50,973 bases of DNA, from contig JAJZQN010000031.1 of NCBI GenBank assembly GCA_021847605.1, forward strand, positions 1 through 50,973, given 5' to 3'. This DNA comes from Pseudomonadota bacterium (lineage in GTDB: Bacteria > Pseudomonadota > Alphaproteobacteria > Sphingomonadales > Sphingomonadaceae). Below the pieces are notes generated by a model. It ran no database searches and was not told the origin of the DNA. It was given only the letters and a program-made list of their open reading frames with translations. A program made the position numbers and the translations under genes. Shown here piece by piece: positions 25,419-33,898 of the stretch (positions are counted from its first letter, which is position 1; every line of letters starts with the position of its first letter).

Positions 25419-25673
25419 ATGGTCCGCATTGCCTCCTTCATGATGATAGCGCCGCTTGCGGCCCTTGCCGCCTGCGGTTCGGCGTCGGACGATGGCGTGG
25501 GCGGGGTCAGCGCGAGCGAAGCCAGCGCGTTGAATGATGCAGCCGCCAAACTGGACGCCCGTTCGGATGCGGTCGATACGCCGGGCGCAGGCCTTAATCC
25601 CGCCGCCGCAACGGCCGCCCATGCAGACCGGCGGCGCCATGCCCCGGTTCCACCGCCCACAAACGCTCCATAG
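25419..25673 (+). CDS. Small hypothetical lipoprotein
   Basis: The 84-residue protein has a lipoprotein signal (MIAPLAALAAC, cysteine near residue 19) and a mature part rich in Ala, Ser and Asp ending in a basic/Pro tail (DRRRHAPVPPPTNAP). It contains a short helical SEASALNDAAAKLDAR. No family is recognised. It follows the preceding terminator by 19 nt, so it either has its own promoter or depends on read-through. Confidence 0.7.
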   Translation: MVRIASFMMIAPLAALAACGSASDDGVGGVSASEASALNDAAAKLDARSDAVDTPGAGLNPAAATAAHADRRRHAPVPPPTNAP

Positions 25674-25694
25674 GCTATGATCCGCCTATAGAGA

Positions 25695-25723
25695 AAGGGC
25701 CGCCCCATGTAGGAGCAGCCCTT
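25695..25723 (-). terminator. Terminator of the glycine-zipper gene
   Basis: AAGGGC (25695-25700) and GCCCTT (25718-25723) bracket an inner partly paired region. On the minus strand the stem is followed by TCTC and is 29 nt after the stop. The U-run is weak. Confidence 0.55.
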
Positions 25724-25751
25724 CCTTCGTCACACTTTCCCACCAGCCAGA

Positions 25752-26198
25752 TCAGCAGTTGCGATCGATCGCGCGGCCAGCCAGCGCACCGACGCCTGCA
25801 CCGACGATCGCGCCGGTAGTCCCGTCGCCACGGCGGCCATATCGGCCAGAACCCTTACCGACTTCGTTACCCAGCAGGCCACCGGCAATCGCGCCAATGA
25901 TCGTACCGCCAGTGCCGTTGTCCCGGCAGCGATAGCCGCCACGATACCCACCGCGATAACCGCCACGGTAATAATTGTTGCGATAGTAGCGATCGCCACC
26001 ATCGCGATAATAATAATTGCCGCGATTGCTGCGATAATAGTCGCCACGATAGCCACCACGGCCACCGCGATAATAATCGCCGCGATCATAGCCGCGATAA
26101 TAACCGTCGCGGGCCATGGCCGGGCTGGCCGTCACGGCGAGAGAAGCCGCGCCCATGGCGAGAGCCGCTCCCATATTGATCAGAAACTTCATCTTCAT
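25752..26198 (-). CDS. Glycine-zipper protein with Arg-Tyr-Gly repeats, exported
   Basis: The 148-residue protein has a signal peptide (MKMKFLINMGAALAMGAAS, then AMA cleavage near 29), a low-complexity middle of about 60 residues made of YRGGYRG/YYRS units, and a C-terminal glycine-zipper pair. The zipper halves are GGTIIGAIAGGLLGNEVGKG and TGAIVGAGVGALAGRAIDR. Such 2TM glycine zippers occur in outer-membrane SlyB/RcnB-like proteins. The two cysteines (CRDNG and the C-terminal residue) could form a disulfide. ATG 26198 is preferred to the longer frame from 26219. Confidence 0.82.
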   Translation of the reverse strand: MKMKFLINMGAALAMGAASLAVTASPAMARDGYYRGYDRGDYYRGGRGGYRGDYYRSNRGNYYYRDGGDRYYRNNYYRGGYRGGYRGGYRCRDNGTGGTIIGAIAGGLLGNEVGKGSGRYGRRGDGTTGAIVGAGVGALAGRAIDRNC

Positions 26199-26389
26199 GG
26201 CGTTGCTCCTTTCACACATACCATCATCCTGGGGCTGACCCGAATGACGGGATTGGCCCTTGATTGACGTCCTTATGATCGATTCGCCTTGAGCGAAGCC
26301 TGAATGGGGGTGTCAGCCGCCGTTCAGGCTGTAAAAGCCTGTCGACGCCCTGCTGCGTCTCGCCGCATTATAGCCTATGCACCGGGGCG

Positions 26390-27382
26390 ATGCAGCGAAT
26401 CCTGATCATTCTCATCCTCGCCGTCCTGCTGTTGCCGTCGCCCCCCGTAGGAAAACCGCGGGCCATCCGGCCCGGCGCCTTGCTGGTGACGGCACGCGCC
26501 CTGCCCCTGATACCGGCAGAGCCAGATCGACAATGGGCAGGGGCGTTGCATTTTGAAGGCGCCTGGGAAGTTCGCAGCGACAATCCGGGCTTTGGCGGCA
26601 TCTCCGCGCTTTTGGCGACACCCCACGGCGACATGCTGGGCTTGAGCGATTCGGGCCTGCTCATGGGATTCCATGTCGGCGATCAGCCATCCCGGCGACG
26701 CCCCTTCATCGCCCCCCTGCCCGTACGCCCGGAGGAATCGGGGCGACCATGGTGGGCGTGGGATTCCGAATCAATGACGCATGATCCGGCAACGGATCGC
26801 TATTGGGTGGGCTTTGAGCTGCTCCAGCGCATCTGTCGCTATTCCCCCGGCTTTGCACGGGTAGAGGCATGCCGCACATGGCCCGAAATCTGGGCATGGC
26901 CCAAGACGGGATCGATCGAATCGCTCGCCCGGCTGCCCGACGGACGCTTTCTGGCGATTGGTGAGATGGGGATGACGCCGGACGGGCATCATGACACGCT
27001 GCTGTTCGCAGGCGACCCGGCGGAAGAGGATACACCGCCCCCCATCCACCTGCGCTATCGCGCGCCGCAGGGCTATCGCCCGACCGATGCCGTGGCCCTC
27101 GACAGCCGCCATCTGCTGGTGCTGAATCGGCGGCTGACCTTGCAGGAACTGTTTACCGGCGTCGTGGCGATCGTCGACCTGCCTGAACATTTCGAACCGG
27201 ATATGGAACTGAAAGCGCGCATGCTGGCGCGGCTGGCGCCACCGATCCTGTCCGATAATTATGAAGGGATTTCGGTTACGCGCGAAGGCGGCCACACGAT
27301 GGTCTGGGTGATTTCAGACGATAATCATGAATTTTTCGAGCGCACATTGCTGCTCAAATTCCGCCTGCCGACCCATCCGTAA
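26390..27382 (+). CDS. Esterase-like/phytase-like beta-propeller protein, exported
   Basis: The 330-residue protein has a hydrophobic N-terminal signal or anchor (MQRILIILILAVLLLPSPP). It matches the 'esterase-like activity of phytase' family, with GFGGISALLATPHGDMLGLSDSG near 63-85, SIESLARLPDGRFLAIGE near 180-197 and DNYEGISVTREGGHTMVWVISDDNH near the end. The repeated strand-turn pattern fits a beta-propeller. The catalytic activity of most members is unproven. A periplasmic location is likely. Confidence 0.83.
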   Translation: MQRILIILILAVLLLPSPPVGKPRAIRPGALLVTARALPLIPAEPDRQWAGALHFEGAWEVRSDNPGFGGISALLATPHGDMLGLSDSGLLMGFHVGDQPSRRRPFIAPLPVRPEESGRPWWAWDSESMTHDPATDRYWVGFELLQRICRYSPGFARVEACRTWPEIWAWPKTGSIESLARLPDGRFLAIGEMGMTPDGHHDTLLFAGDPAEEDTPPPIHLRYRAPQGYRPTDAVALDSRHLLVLNRRLTLQELFTGVVAIVDLPEHFEPDMELKARMLARLAPPILSDNYEGISVTREGGHTMVWVISDDNHEFFERTLLLKFRLPTHP

Positions 27383-27395
27383 CAGACATGCAAAA

Positions 27396-27419
27396 AGGCG
27401 ACCCGTCACCGGGCCGCCT
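27396..27419 (-). terminator. Intrinsic terminator of rpmB
   Basis: AGGCG and CCCG pair with CGGG and CGCCT (27396-27419) with one mismatch and a 4-nt loop. On the minus strand it is followed by TTTTTGCATG. It lies 27 nt after the rpmB stop. Confidence 0.8.
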
Positions 27420-27445
27420 CTTATGCCGAAACGAATCGAAACGAA

Positions 27446-27739
27446 TCAGGCTGCGACGGCAGCCTTCTTCTTCACGATGTCGCGCTTCAGGCGACGGGCC
27501 TTCAGCGACAGCTTGTCGTCGCTGGTCTTGACCAGCCAGTTGTCCAGGCCGCCATTATGTTCGACCGAGCGCAGACCATGGGTCGACACGCGCAGCTTTA
27601 CGGTGGTTTCCAGCGCTTCGGAGATCAGCGAGACGTTCTGCAGGTTGGGCAGGAAGACCCGCTTGGTCTTGTTATTGGCGTGGGAAACATTGTGACCCAC
27701 CTGGCGACCCTTGCCGGTCAGCTCGCAAATGCGCGACAT
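27446..27739 (-). CDS. rpmB: Ribosomal protein L28
   Basis: The 97-residue large-subunit protein starts [27 protein letters not shown], the L28 signature, with the basic [13 protein letters not shown]-terminal tail typical of the alphaproteobacterial form. ATG 27739 is preferred to the in-frame codon at 27745. It is a single gene with its own terminator. Confidence 0.96.
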   Translation of the reverse strand: MSRICELTGKGRQVGHNVSHANNKTKRVFLPNLQNVSLISEALETTVKLRVSTHGLRSVEHNGGLDNWLVKTSDDKLSLKARRLKRDIVKKKAAVAA

Positions 27740-27884
27740 AGTCAATCAACCTTTGAAATTCGGGTTCGTTCGGAAAGCCGCGCCGATAACGGGATTCCTT
27801 TTCCCCGTCAAGCCGCAGCACGGGCATGGCAACCCTTTTGCCATACCGCGCGTTGAGAGGCCCGATAGCGCAAAGGAGGCCGAA

Positions 27885-28106
27885 ATGCGATTCATTGGTG
27901 GCTTACTGATCATTATTCTTCTGGTCGTGGGCGGCGGCATCGCCACCGGCTTCATCGATCTGCAAAAGACGCAGGCGGGCAGCCTGCCCGAAGTATCGGT
28001 CAAGGGCGGGTCGCTGCCCAAATATGAGGCGAACGTCGCCAAGGTCGAAGTCGGCACCCGTCATGAGACGGTCGAAGTGCCGACCGTGGACGTCAAGAAG
28101 CCCTGA
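27885..28106 (+). CDS. Small single-pass membrane protein
   Basis: The 73-residue protein has one N-terminal transmembrane helix (FIGGLLIIILLVVGGGIATGF) and a basic/acidic periplasmic tail with VEVGTRHETVEVPTVDVKKP. AAAGGAGG at 27872-27879 is a strong ribosome binding site for ATG 27885. It stands 39 nt before tadA on the same strand. No known family; the shape resembles conserved sphingomonad membrane proteins of unknown role. Confidence 0.8.
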   Translation: MRFIGGLLIIILLVVGGGIATGFIDLQKTQAGSLPEVSVKGGSLPKYEANVAKVEVGTRHETVEVPTVDVKKP

Positions 28107-28145
28107 CGTTTCAGGTTTCGACAAGATGCTGTTAGGGCGGGGACG

Positions 28146-28604
28146 ATGTCCTCGCCCTTTCCCTTGCCCGATCCGATGCGCCGCGCGCTCGACCTCGCCC
28201 GTGCAGCGGAAGCGGCGGGCGAAGTGCCGATCGGCGCGGTCGTGACGAAGGATGGCATCGTCATTGGCGAGGGTGAGAATCGCAATCGCCGCGATAATGA
28301 CCCCACCGCTCATGCCGAAATCGTCGCCATGCGGGCGGCGGCCCGGCACCTCAACGACTTTCGCCTGACCGATTGCGACCTGTGGGTCACGCTGGAACCC
28401 TGCCCCATGTGTGCGGGCGCCATATCCCATGCCCGGATCGCCCGGCTTTATTATGCGGTGTCCGATGCCAAGGGCGGCGCGGTGGAACAGGGGCCGCGCC
28501 TGTTCGCCCAGCCCCAATGCCTGCACCGCCCCGAAATCTATGGCGGCCTCGCCGAAGCCGAAGCCTCAGCGCTGTTGCGCGACTTTTTTGCTGCCCGGCG
28601 CTGA
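28146..28604 (+). CDS. tadA: tRNA-specific adenosine deaminase
   Basis: The 152-residue cytidine-deaminase-fold enzyme converts wobble adenosine 34 of tRNA-Arg(ACG) to inosine. The zinc site is clear: HAEIVAMRAA near 57-66 with the catalytic glutamate, and EPCPMCAGAI near 86-95 with the two cysteines. The length is normal. Its last 39 bp overlap the 3' end of the convergent membrane-protein gene, so both stops lie inside the partner gene. Confidence 0.95.
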   Translation: MSSPFPLPDPMRRALDLARAAEAAGEVPIGAVVTKDGIVIGEGENRNRRDNDPTAHAEIVAMRAAARHLNDFRLTDCDLWVTLEPCPMCAGAISHARIARLYYAVSDAKGGAVEQGPRLFAQPQCLHRPEIYGGLAEAEASALLRDFFAARR

Positions 28605-30467
28605 ATAGACGATCCGGTACAGTTGATAAGGCAGGGTCGTGGCGCTGCTCTTGAGCATTACCGGCACCAGCCAGTCGGGCCGGTCGCCGCGCATCATATC
28701 GGCATAGAAACCACCGGGGCTGCGCGACTGATAGATGGTGCCTTCCGGGAACCAGGGACAGATCAGCAGATAGGTCGCATGATGGCGCGCCGCGATCGTG
28801 CGGAAATCGGCAGCGGGACCGTCAAAGGCGTGGTGAATGTCCAGAATCGCCGCACCATTGCGATGATAGGGACCGGCGACCGCGCTATGATGAGTGGTGG
28901 CTAGGATGCGCGGGCCAAGGTCGACCATGGTGAAGATGGTCGCCGAGGGCAGCTGATCCAGCACTTCGAGCGCAGGCAAGGTGCGGCACCGCCCGTTCGC
29001 CTTCTTGATCGCGTCGTTGCGCGCAATGGCGGAGGGGCGCCATGGCCGCGGCTTGTTGCCGGTCACAGTCTGATAGAGGGTGATGATCTGCGGATAGAGT
29101 GGATAGGCAAAGGCGATGGCGGCCAGCACCGCCACCCCCGCCCCGGCCGCGATCCGCACCCGGCGCGAACCCGCGACGATTGCCACGACCAGCCGGTGTG
29201 CGGCCCATGCGGCGGGCGGGATCGCCAGCAACTGCGCCGCCGGTCCGGCCCGAATCTGCCAGAACAGCAACGCCGTCGAGAAGATCATCATGAGGCCCAC
29301 GGTGATCCACGCCCACAGCCGCTCGCCATCGCGGCGCGCATCCCACAAGGCCCAGAGTAGCCCCAGCAGCCCGGCAATCGGAATGGCGAGCAGCGGCACG
29401 ACCATCGACTGGCTCTGCGCCGTGATCGGCTTGGCCTCGCGGATATTGGCCAGCCACAGCTTCTGCAATTCGGGCGAAATCTGATAGGGGCTGAGGCATT
29501 GGGGCCAGCTCAGCCAGAAGAAGACCGCGACGGCGCCGCCGACGATCGCCCCGGCGACCAGACGCTTCATCCAGCCATTCAGCCGCAGCGCGCAGAGCAG
29601 CACCATGCCCGCCCCCGCCGCGCCGAACACCGATACCCAGATCGGCGATATGGCGTCGCACACCATCGCACGATTGGCCTCGCTCGCAAAGAGCAGATAG
29701 AGGATCGACGTGCCCCCCGCCAGCGACACCGCATAAGGCAGCATGCGCCGCTCCGCCCCCGGCCGGAACACCCAGCGCAGCGCGATCAGGCCGCCACCCG
29801 CCGCCAGATAGACGATCATCTCCATGCCGATGGCGATGGACAGCGCGCTGCTGATCCCGGCCATGATGCCGCCGCGCACCCGATTGGTGTCGATCACCCC
29901 CGCCAGCATCGTCAGCGCCAGCGCCAGTTGCCATCCATGATGATCGATCCGCATGGGCGCATACATGCCAAGGCCCATCTGCGCGGCCAGCGGCGCCAGC
30001 GCGGCGAGGAACCAGCCCAGCGGCCCGGCCAGCCGCCGCCCGATAAAGCCAAGGCTGAGCATCAGCAGCAACAGCGGCAGCAGCGGCGCAATCGCACAGG
30101 CCAGCCGGTCGGCCAGTCCCTGATCCACGAACGCGCGGAAAAACAGCATCAGCCCGGCGATCGGCAGGTCGACCAGCCGCGACCAGTGGATGTTCGCGCC
30201 GCCCGGCGGGTCCAGCCGATATTGGCGCAGATCATACCAGCCCTGCCCCGCCAGCCAGTCCTTCACCTGCACATAACGGATATTGTCGTCCGTATCGCTC
30301 AGCACCATCCAGTGGATCGCCGGCCATCGACTGGCGATGAAGCCCACAGTGATGATCACCCACAAAAGCAGGGTCAGCCACTTCCAGTGACGGTCGGCAT
30401 AAGTGGAAATCGGCCCCCACAGGTGAAGGGCGCGGGCGCGCAGGGCATCGCGGCTTTGCAAGTTCAT
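28566..30467 (-). CDS. Large polytopic membrane protein, GT-C-like
   Basis: The 633-residue protein has about 12 hydrophobic helices between residues 35 and 445, followed by a soluble C-terminal domain of about 180 residues. After the first helix comes LSDTDDNIRYVQVKDWL, an acidic loop like the DD/DE loops of GT-C glycosyltransferases and STT3-like proteins, then PGGANIHWSRLVDLPIAG. The C-terminal part (LGPRILATTHHSAVAGPYHRN, TYLLICPWFPEGTIY) is of the type found after such membrane domains. A lipid-linked sugar transfer role is plausible, helped by the divergent GtrA gene 45 bp away, but the exact reaction is unknown. Confidence 0.75.
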   Translation of the reverse strand: MNLQSRDALRARALHLWGPISTYADRHWKWLTLLLWVIITVGFIASRWPAIHWMVLSDTDDNIRYVQVKDWLAGQGWYDLRQYRLDPPGGANIHWSRLVDLPIAGLMLFFRAFVDQGLADRLACAIAPLLPLLLLMLSLGFIGRRLAGPLGWFLAALAPLAAQMGLGMYAPMRIDHHGWQLALALTMLAGVIDTNRVRGGIMAGISSALSIAIGMEMIVYLAAGGGLIALRWVFRPGAERRMLPYAVSLAGGTSILYLLFASEANRAMVCDAISPIWVSVFGAAGAGMVLLCALRLNGWMKRLVAGAIVGGAVAVFFWLSWPQCLSPYQISPELQKLWLANIREAKPITAQSQSMVVPLLAIPIAGLLGLLWALWDARRDGERLWAWITVGLMMIFSTALLFWQIRAGPAAQLLAIPPAAWAAHRLVVAIVAGSRRVRIAAGAGVAVLAAIAFAYPLYPQIITLYQTVTGNKPRPWRPSAIARNDAIKKANGRCRTLPALEVLDQLPSATIFTMVDLGPRILATTHHSAVAGPYHRNGAAILDIHHAFDGPAADFRTIAARHHATYLLICPWFPEGTIYQSRSPGGFYADMMRGDRPDWLVPVMLKSSATTLPYQLYRIVYSAPGSKKVAQQR

Positions 30468-30512
30468 GCGCGTGGATTAGAGGCTGCGCATCAAAGCGCA
30501 ACGGGGACCAGC

Positions 30513-30932
30513 ATGAATTTCGCCGAGTGGATGACGCCTGATCGCCGTGCGCTGTTCTGGCAGATCGCCCGTTATGGCATCACCGGCCTGTTCGTCACCG
30601 CCTGTCAGGCCGCGATCTACTGGGTGCTGGCTGCGCCCATGGGGCTGCATGTGCAGGTGGCGAACTTCATCGGCTATGTCGCGGCGGTCGCCATCGGCTA
30701 TGTCAGCCACAGCGCCTTCACCTTTCGCGGCCATGGTCAGGCGGACACCACCCACGCCACGCGCGGCGCGAAATTCATCGCTGCCTCGCTCATCAGCTTC
30801 GCGATCAACGCGACATGGGTCTATCTGTGCGTCACCCATATGCGCTGGCCCGAATGGTCGCCCATCCCGGCGATGATTTTCATTACGCCGACCGCAATGT
30901 TCCTGATCAATCGGCAATGGGTGTTCCGGTAA
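30513..30932 (+). CDS. GtrA family membrane protein
   Basis: The 139-residue protein has four transmembrane helices and the GtrA pattern: FWQIARYGITGLFVTACQAAIYW for helix 1, NFIGYVAAVAIGYVSHSAFTFRG for helix 2 ending in the characteristic FTFR, and a final PTAMFLINRQWVFR. GtrA proteins are thought to flip or aid transfer of polyprenyl-linked sugars. It is divergent from the GT-C-like gene with only 45 bp between starts, suggesting a shared promoter region and joint role. Confidence 0.9.
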   Translation: MNFAEWMTPDRRALFWQIARYGITGLFVTACQAAIYWVLAAPMGLHVQVANFIGYVAAVAIGYVSHSAFTFRGHGQADTTHATRGAKFIAASLISFAINATWVYLCVTHMRWPEWSPIPAMIFITPTAMFLINRQWVFR

Positions 30933-30987
30933 GGCCCGCTGACTTTGGAATTTGATGGCGTCCTTTTACGCCGTTCCCGCCCTTATC

Positions 30988-31079
30988 GTCATGCTGAACT
31001 TGTTTCAGCATCCATCATGCAACACCGAATCTTTGCTCCATTCGGAGAAATGGATCCTGAAACAAGTTCAGGATGACGT
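30988..31079. repeat. REPIN-like repeat, family D copy 1
   Basis: Two small hairpins face each other: TGCTGAA-CTTGT-TTCAGCA at the left and TCCTGAA-ACAAG-TTCAGGA at the right, flanked by GTCA and TGAC. Other copies are at 39407-39496 and 50667-50756. Confidence 0.9.
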
Positions 31080-31135
31080 TGGGTCGATAGTTCGGTGGGG
31101 CTGTCTGCGCATGACCGTCATACAACCACTCCCCC

Positions 31136-32032
31136 TCAAATCGCCATCGCCACCTGCGGCATGGCGCGCAGGCGGCCCATGTCGCGCACCGGCGGCGCGC
31201 CGAACAGACGGCGATATTCGCGGCTGAATTGCGAGGGACTGTCATAACCGACGCGAAAACCAGCCTCCGCCGCGTCCAGTCGATCCGCCAGCATCAGCTT
31301 GCGCGCTTCCTGAAGGCGCAACTGTTTTTGATATTGCAGCGGGGTCATGGCTGTGGCGCGGCGGAAATGATCGTGAAAACTCGACACGCTCATGCCCGCG
31401 AGGCCCGCGAGATCAGGGCCACTGAACGGTTCGCGAAAATGCGCCTTCAGCCAGCCGATGGCCCGGGCAATCTGGCCCGTGCGACTTTCTCCGGTGGCGA
31501 TGGCGCGCACGATCCCGCCGCTCGGCCCGGTCATCAGCCGTACCAGCAATTCCCGCTCGATAATCGGCGCCAGCAACGGCGCGCTGCCCGGATCGCCCAG
31601 CAAGGCCGTCAACCGGGTTGCGGCATCCAGCAGGCCGGGCGTGATCGGGTGCAATGTCAGGGCGCTGCCATCCTGCATCGGGGGCGGCAGCGGCGGCAGG
31701 GCGATCGCGATGTCCGATAGCAAAGCCGGATCGAGGTAGAGGCAAAAGCAGAGATAGGGCGCCGCCTCGCTCGCCTGCGTCACCATGCCGGTGATCGGCA
31801 GGTCGAGCGAGGCGACCAGATAGCTGGCCGGGCCATAGGCAATCACGCTGTCGCCCAGCATCACCTGTTTCGCCCCCTGCGCGATAATGCAGAGCGCCGG
31901 GCGTTGCAGCATATGCACCTGCTCCCCGCCATGGTTCCAGCGCACCAGCGTCAGGCGCGGGATGCCGGTATCGAATATGCCGTCCGTTTCGGCATATCGG
32001 GCAATCTGCTCGCCGAGCGCCTCATGCGACAT
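31136..32032 (-). CDS. AraC family transcriptional regulator
   Basis: The 298-residue protein has an AraC_N-type cupin domain (about 25-180: LTLVRWNHGGEQVHMLQRPALCIIAQGAKQ) and a C-terminal double helix-turn-helix (about 200-290: LAGMSVSSFHDHFRRATAMTPLQYQKQ and VGYDSPSQFSREYRRLFG). Members of this subfamily usually control neighbouring dehydrogenase genes. ATG 32032 fits the domain; the upstream extension to 32122 does not. It is divergent from the SDR gene at 32220 and probably regulates it. Confidence 0.9.
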   Translation of the reverse strand: MSHEALGEQIARYAETDGIFDTGIPRLTLVRWNHGGEQVHMLQRPALCIIAQGAKQVMLGDSVIAYGPASYLVASLDLPITGMVTQASEAAPYLCFCLYLDPALLSDIAIALPPLPPPMQDGSALTLHPITPGLLDAATRLTALLGDPGSAPLLAPIIERELLVRLMTGPSGGIVRAIATGESRTGQIARAIGWLKAHFREPFSGPDLAGLAGMSVSSFHDHFRRATAMTPLQYQKQLRLQEARKLMLADRLDAAEAGFRVGYDSPSQFSREYRRLFGAPPVRDMGRLRAMPQVAMAI

Positions 32033-32219
32033 GCGCTGTTTCTCCCAAGTGTATGCGCACAACATTATCCGCCATGGGCCGCCCGCGCCAGAGCCATCGC
32101 CCCGATCTGGAAAATCGTGCAATCATTGCGCAGCTCCATTCTACCGCCCCTGCCCCATCCTGCCGCATTGAAAGGACATCGGATCGCCCCTCGGTCCGCA
32201 GCTTTCAAGGAGACAGATC

Positions 32220-32951
32220 ATGGCTATCGAGAATAAGGTCATCGCGATCACCGGCGCCAGCAGCGGCATCGGCGAAGGCACGGCACGCCTGCTGGCGGCG
32301 CGCGGCGCAAAGCTGATGCTGGGCGCGCGGCGCACGGATCGACTGGAACGGCTTGCCGATGAACTCAATGCTGCGGGCGGCGCCGTCCGCTTCCGCGCGC
32401 TCGACGTCACCGACCCCACCGATTTCGAGGCATTTATCGCCGCAGCCGAGGTGGAATTTGGTCGCATCGACGTACTGGTCAACAATGCCGGCCTGATGCC
32501 GCTGTCGCGCTTCGACAGCCTGAAGGTCGATGAATGGAACCGCATGATCGACGTCAATATCCGTGGCGTGCTGCACGGCATCGCATCGACCCTTCCCCGG
32601 TTCAAGGCGCAGGCGAGCGGCCATTTCGTCAATATCTCGTCGATCGGCGGCTATCGCGTCTGGCCGACCTGCGGCGTCTACAGCGCCACCAAATATGCGG
32701 TGCGGGCGATTTCCGACGGACTGCGCATGGAGCATGACGATATTCGCGTGACCATCGTGTCGCCCGGCGTGGTCGAATCCGAACTGGCCAGCACGATCAC
32801 CGAAGCCGGGGCAGCCGCCGCGATGGAGGGTTTTCGAGCCATCGCCCTGACGCCGGACGCCATTGCCCGCGCCATCGCCTTTGCGGTGGAACAGCCCGAT
32901 GATGTCGATGTGAACGAAATGATTGTCCGCCCCATCCGCACCATGGATTGA
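32220..32951 (+). CDS. Short-chain dehydrogenase/reductase
   Basis: The 243-residue NAD(P)-dependent oxidoreductase shows TGASSGIGEG near 11-20 for cofactor binding, LVNNAG near 84-89, the catalytic ISSIGGY serine near 137 and YSATKYAV tyrosine/lysine near 153-160. GARRTDR after beta-2 suggests NADP preference. GGAGACAG about 10 nt before ATG 32220 gives the ribosome binding site. The substrate is unknown. The divergent AraC regulator shares its promoter region. Confidence 0.93.
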   Translation: MAIENKVIAITGASSGIGEGTARLLAARGAKLMLGARRTDRLERLADELNAAGGAVRFRALDVTDPTDFEAFIAAAEVEFGRIDVLVNNAGLMPLSRFDSLKVDEWNRMIDVNIRGVLHGIASTLPRFKAQASGHFVNISSIGGYRVWPTCGVYSATKYAVRAISDGLRMEHDDIRVTIVSPGVVESELASTITEAGAAAAMEGFRAIALTPDAIARAIAFAVEQPDDVDVNEMIVRPIRTMD

Positions 32952-32964
32952 GGCCTATAAAATC

Positions 32965-33080
32965 CTCCCCTGTAAGGGGAGGGGGACCACCGAAGGTGGT
33001 GGAGGGGTGTCCCGCTATCGACAGGGAGACACCCCTCCGCCCGTCACTTACGTGACTGCCACCTCCCCTGACAGGGGAGG
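32965..33080. repeat. Intergenic mosaic repeat, family C copy 2
   Basis: Same outer CCTCCCCT/AGGGGAGG arms as copy 1 and the same internal GACACCCCTCC. The left inner hairpin here is CCACCGAAGGTGG instead of CCATGCCGCAGGCATGG: different bases, same pairing. Confidence 0.9.
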
Positions 33081-33097
33081 AATGAACATAACGCCAA

Positions 33098-33898
33098 TCA
33101 ATGCACGAAGCGGGCCACCACATCGCGATAGGACCGGCTGACCTTCACCTGCGCGCCGCTTTCCAGCACCAGGAAACATTCGCCGTTCGTGTGGGGCTTT
33201 ACCTGCCGCACCTGACCCAGATTGACGATGGTGGAGCGGTGAACACGCTGGAAATTGCGCGGGTCGAGCCGCTTTTCCAGATCCTTCATCGTTTCGCGCA
33301 GGATCAGACTATTGTCGGCGGTATAGATGCACATATAGTCGCCCGCTGCGTCGATGCGTTCGATCGAATCCACATCGACACGGAAAATCTGGCCGCGATC
33401 CTTGATGTTGATGAGCTTTTCGAAACGGCTGGAGGCCGGCGCATCGCCATCCGCGCTGAAATCGGTCATCGCCTGCGGCGCGACTTCGGCCAGCACTTCG
33501 CGCAGCTTTTCCGCTTCCTGCGCCTGCCGCTTTTCGCTCAGCCGCTGACGCACCTTTTCCAGCGCATCGGCCAGACGGCCTTCCTCGACCGGCTTCATCA
33601 GATAATCGACCGCCTGCGTTTCGAACGCGCGGATCGCATAGTCGCTATAGGCGGTGCAGAAGATGAAGAGTGGCGGCTCCACCTCCATAATGCCCTGAAC
33701 GACCGAGAAGCCGTCAAAGCCCGGCATCTGGATGTCGAGGAACACAAGGTCGGGTTTATGCGTCTTGATGGCGCGGATCGCTTCGCGGCCATTGGTACAG
33801 GTTTCGACGATTTCGACATCCTCATGCGCTTGCAGACGCAGCTGAAGGCCTTGAATAGCCAGGCTTTCGTCATCGACGAGGATTGTTCTGATGGTCAT
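33098..33898 (-). CDS. LytTR family response regulator
   Basis: The 266-residue protein has a receiver domain (residues 3-120) with the acidic pocket VDDE, the phospho-acceptor in LVFLDIQMPGFDGF near residue 55, and the conserved lysine in MKPVEEG near 101. A C-terminal LytTR DNA-binding domain (about 165-265) reads FQRVHRSTIVNLGQVRQVKPHTNGE. Its ATG overlaps the stop of the sensor gene (ATGA, 33895-33898). The pair forms a LytS/LytTR-type two-component system; the target promoters are unknown. Confidence 0.93.
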   Translation of the reverse strand: MTIRTILVDDESLAIQGLQLRLQAHEDVEIVETCTNGREAIRAIKTHKPDLVFLDIQMPGFDGFSVVQGIMEVEPPLFIFCTAYSDYAIRAFETQAVDYLMKPVEEGRLADALEKVRQRLSEKRQAQEAEKLREVLAEVAPQAMTDFSADGDAPASSRFEKLINIKDRGQIFRVDVDSIERIDAAGDYMCIYTADNSLILRETMKDLEKRLDPRNFQRVHRSTIVNLGQVRQVKPHTNGECFLVLESGAQVKVSRSYRDVVARFVH

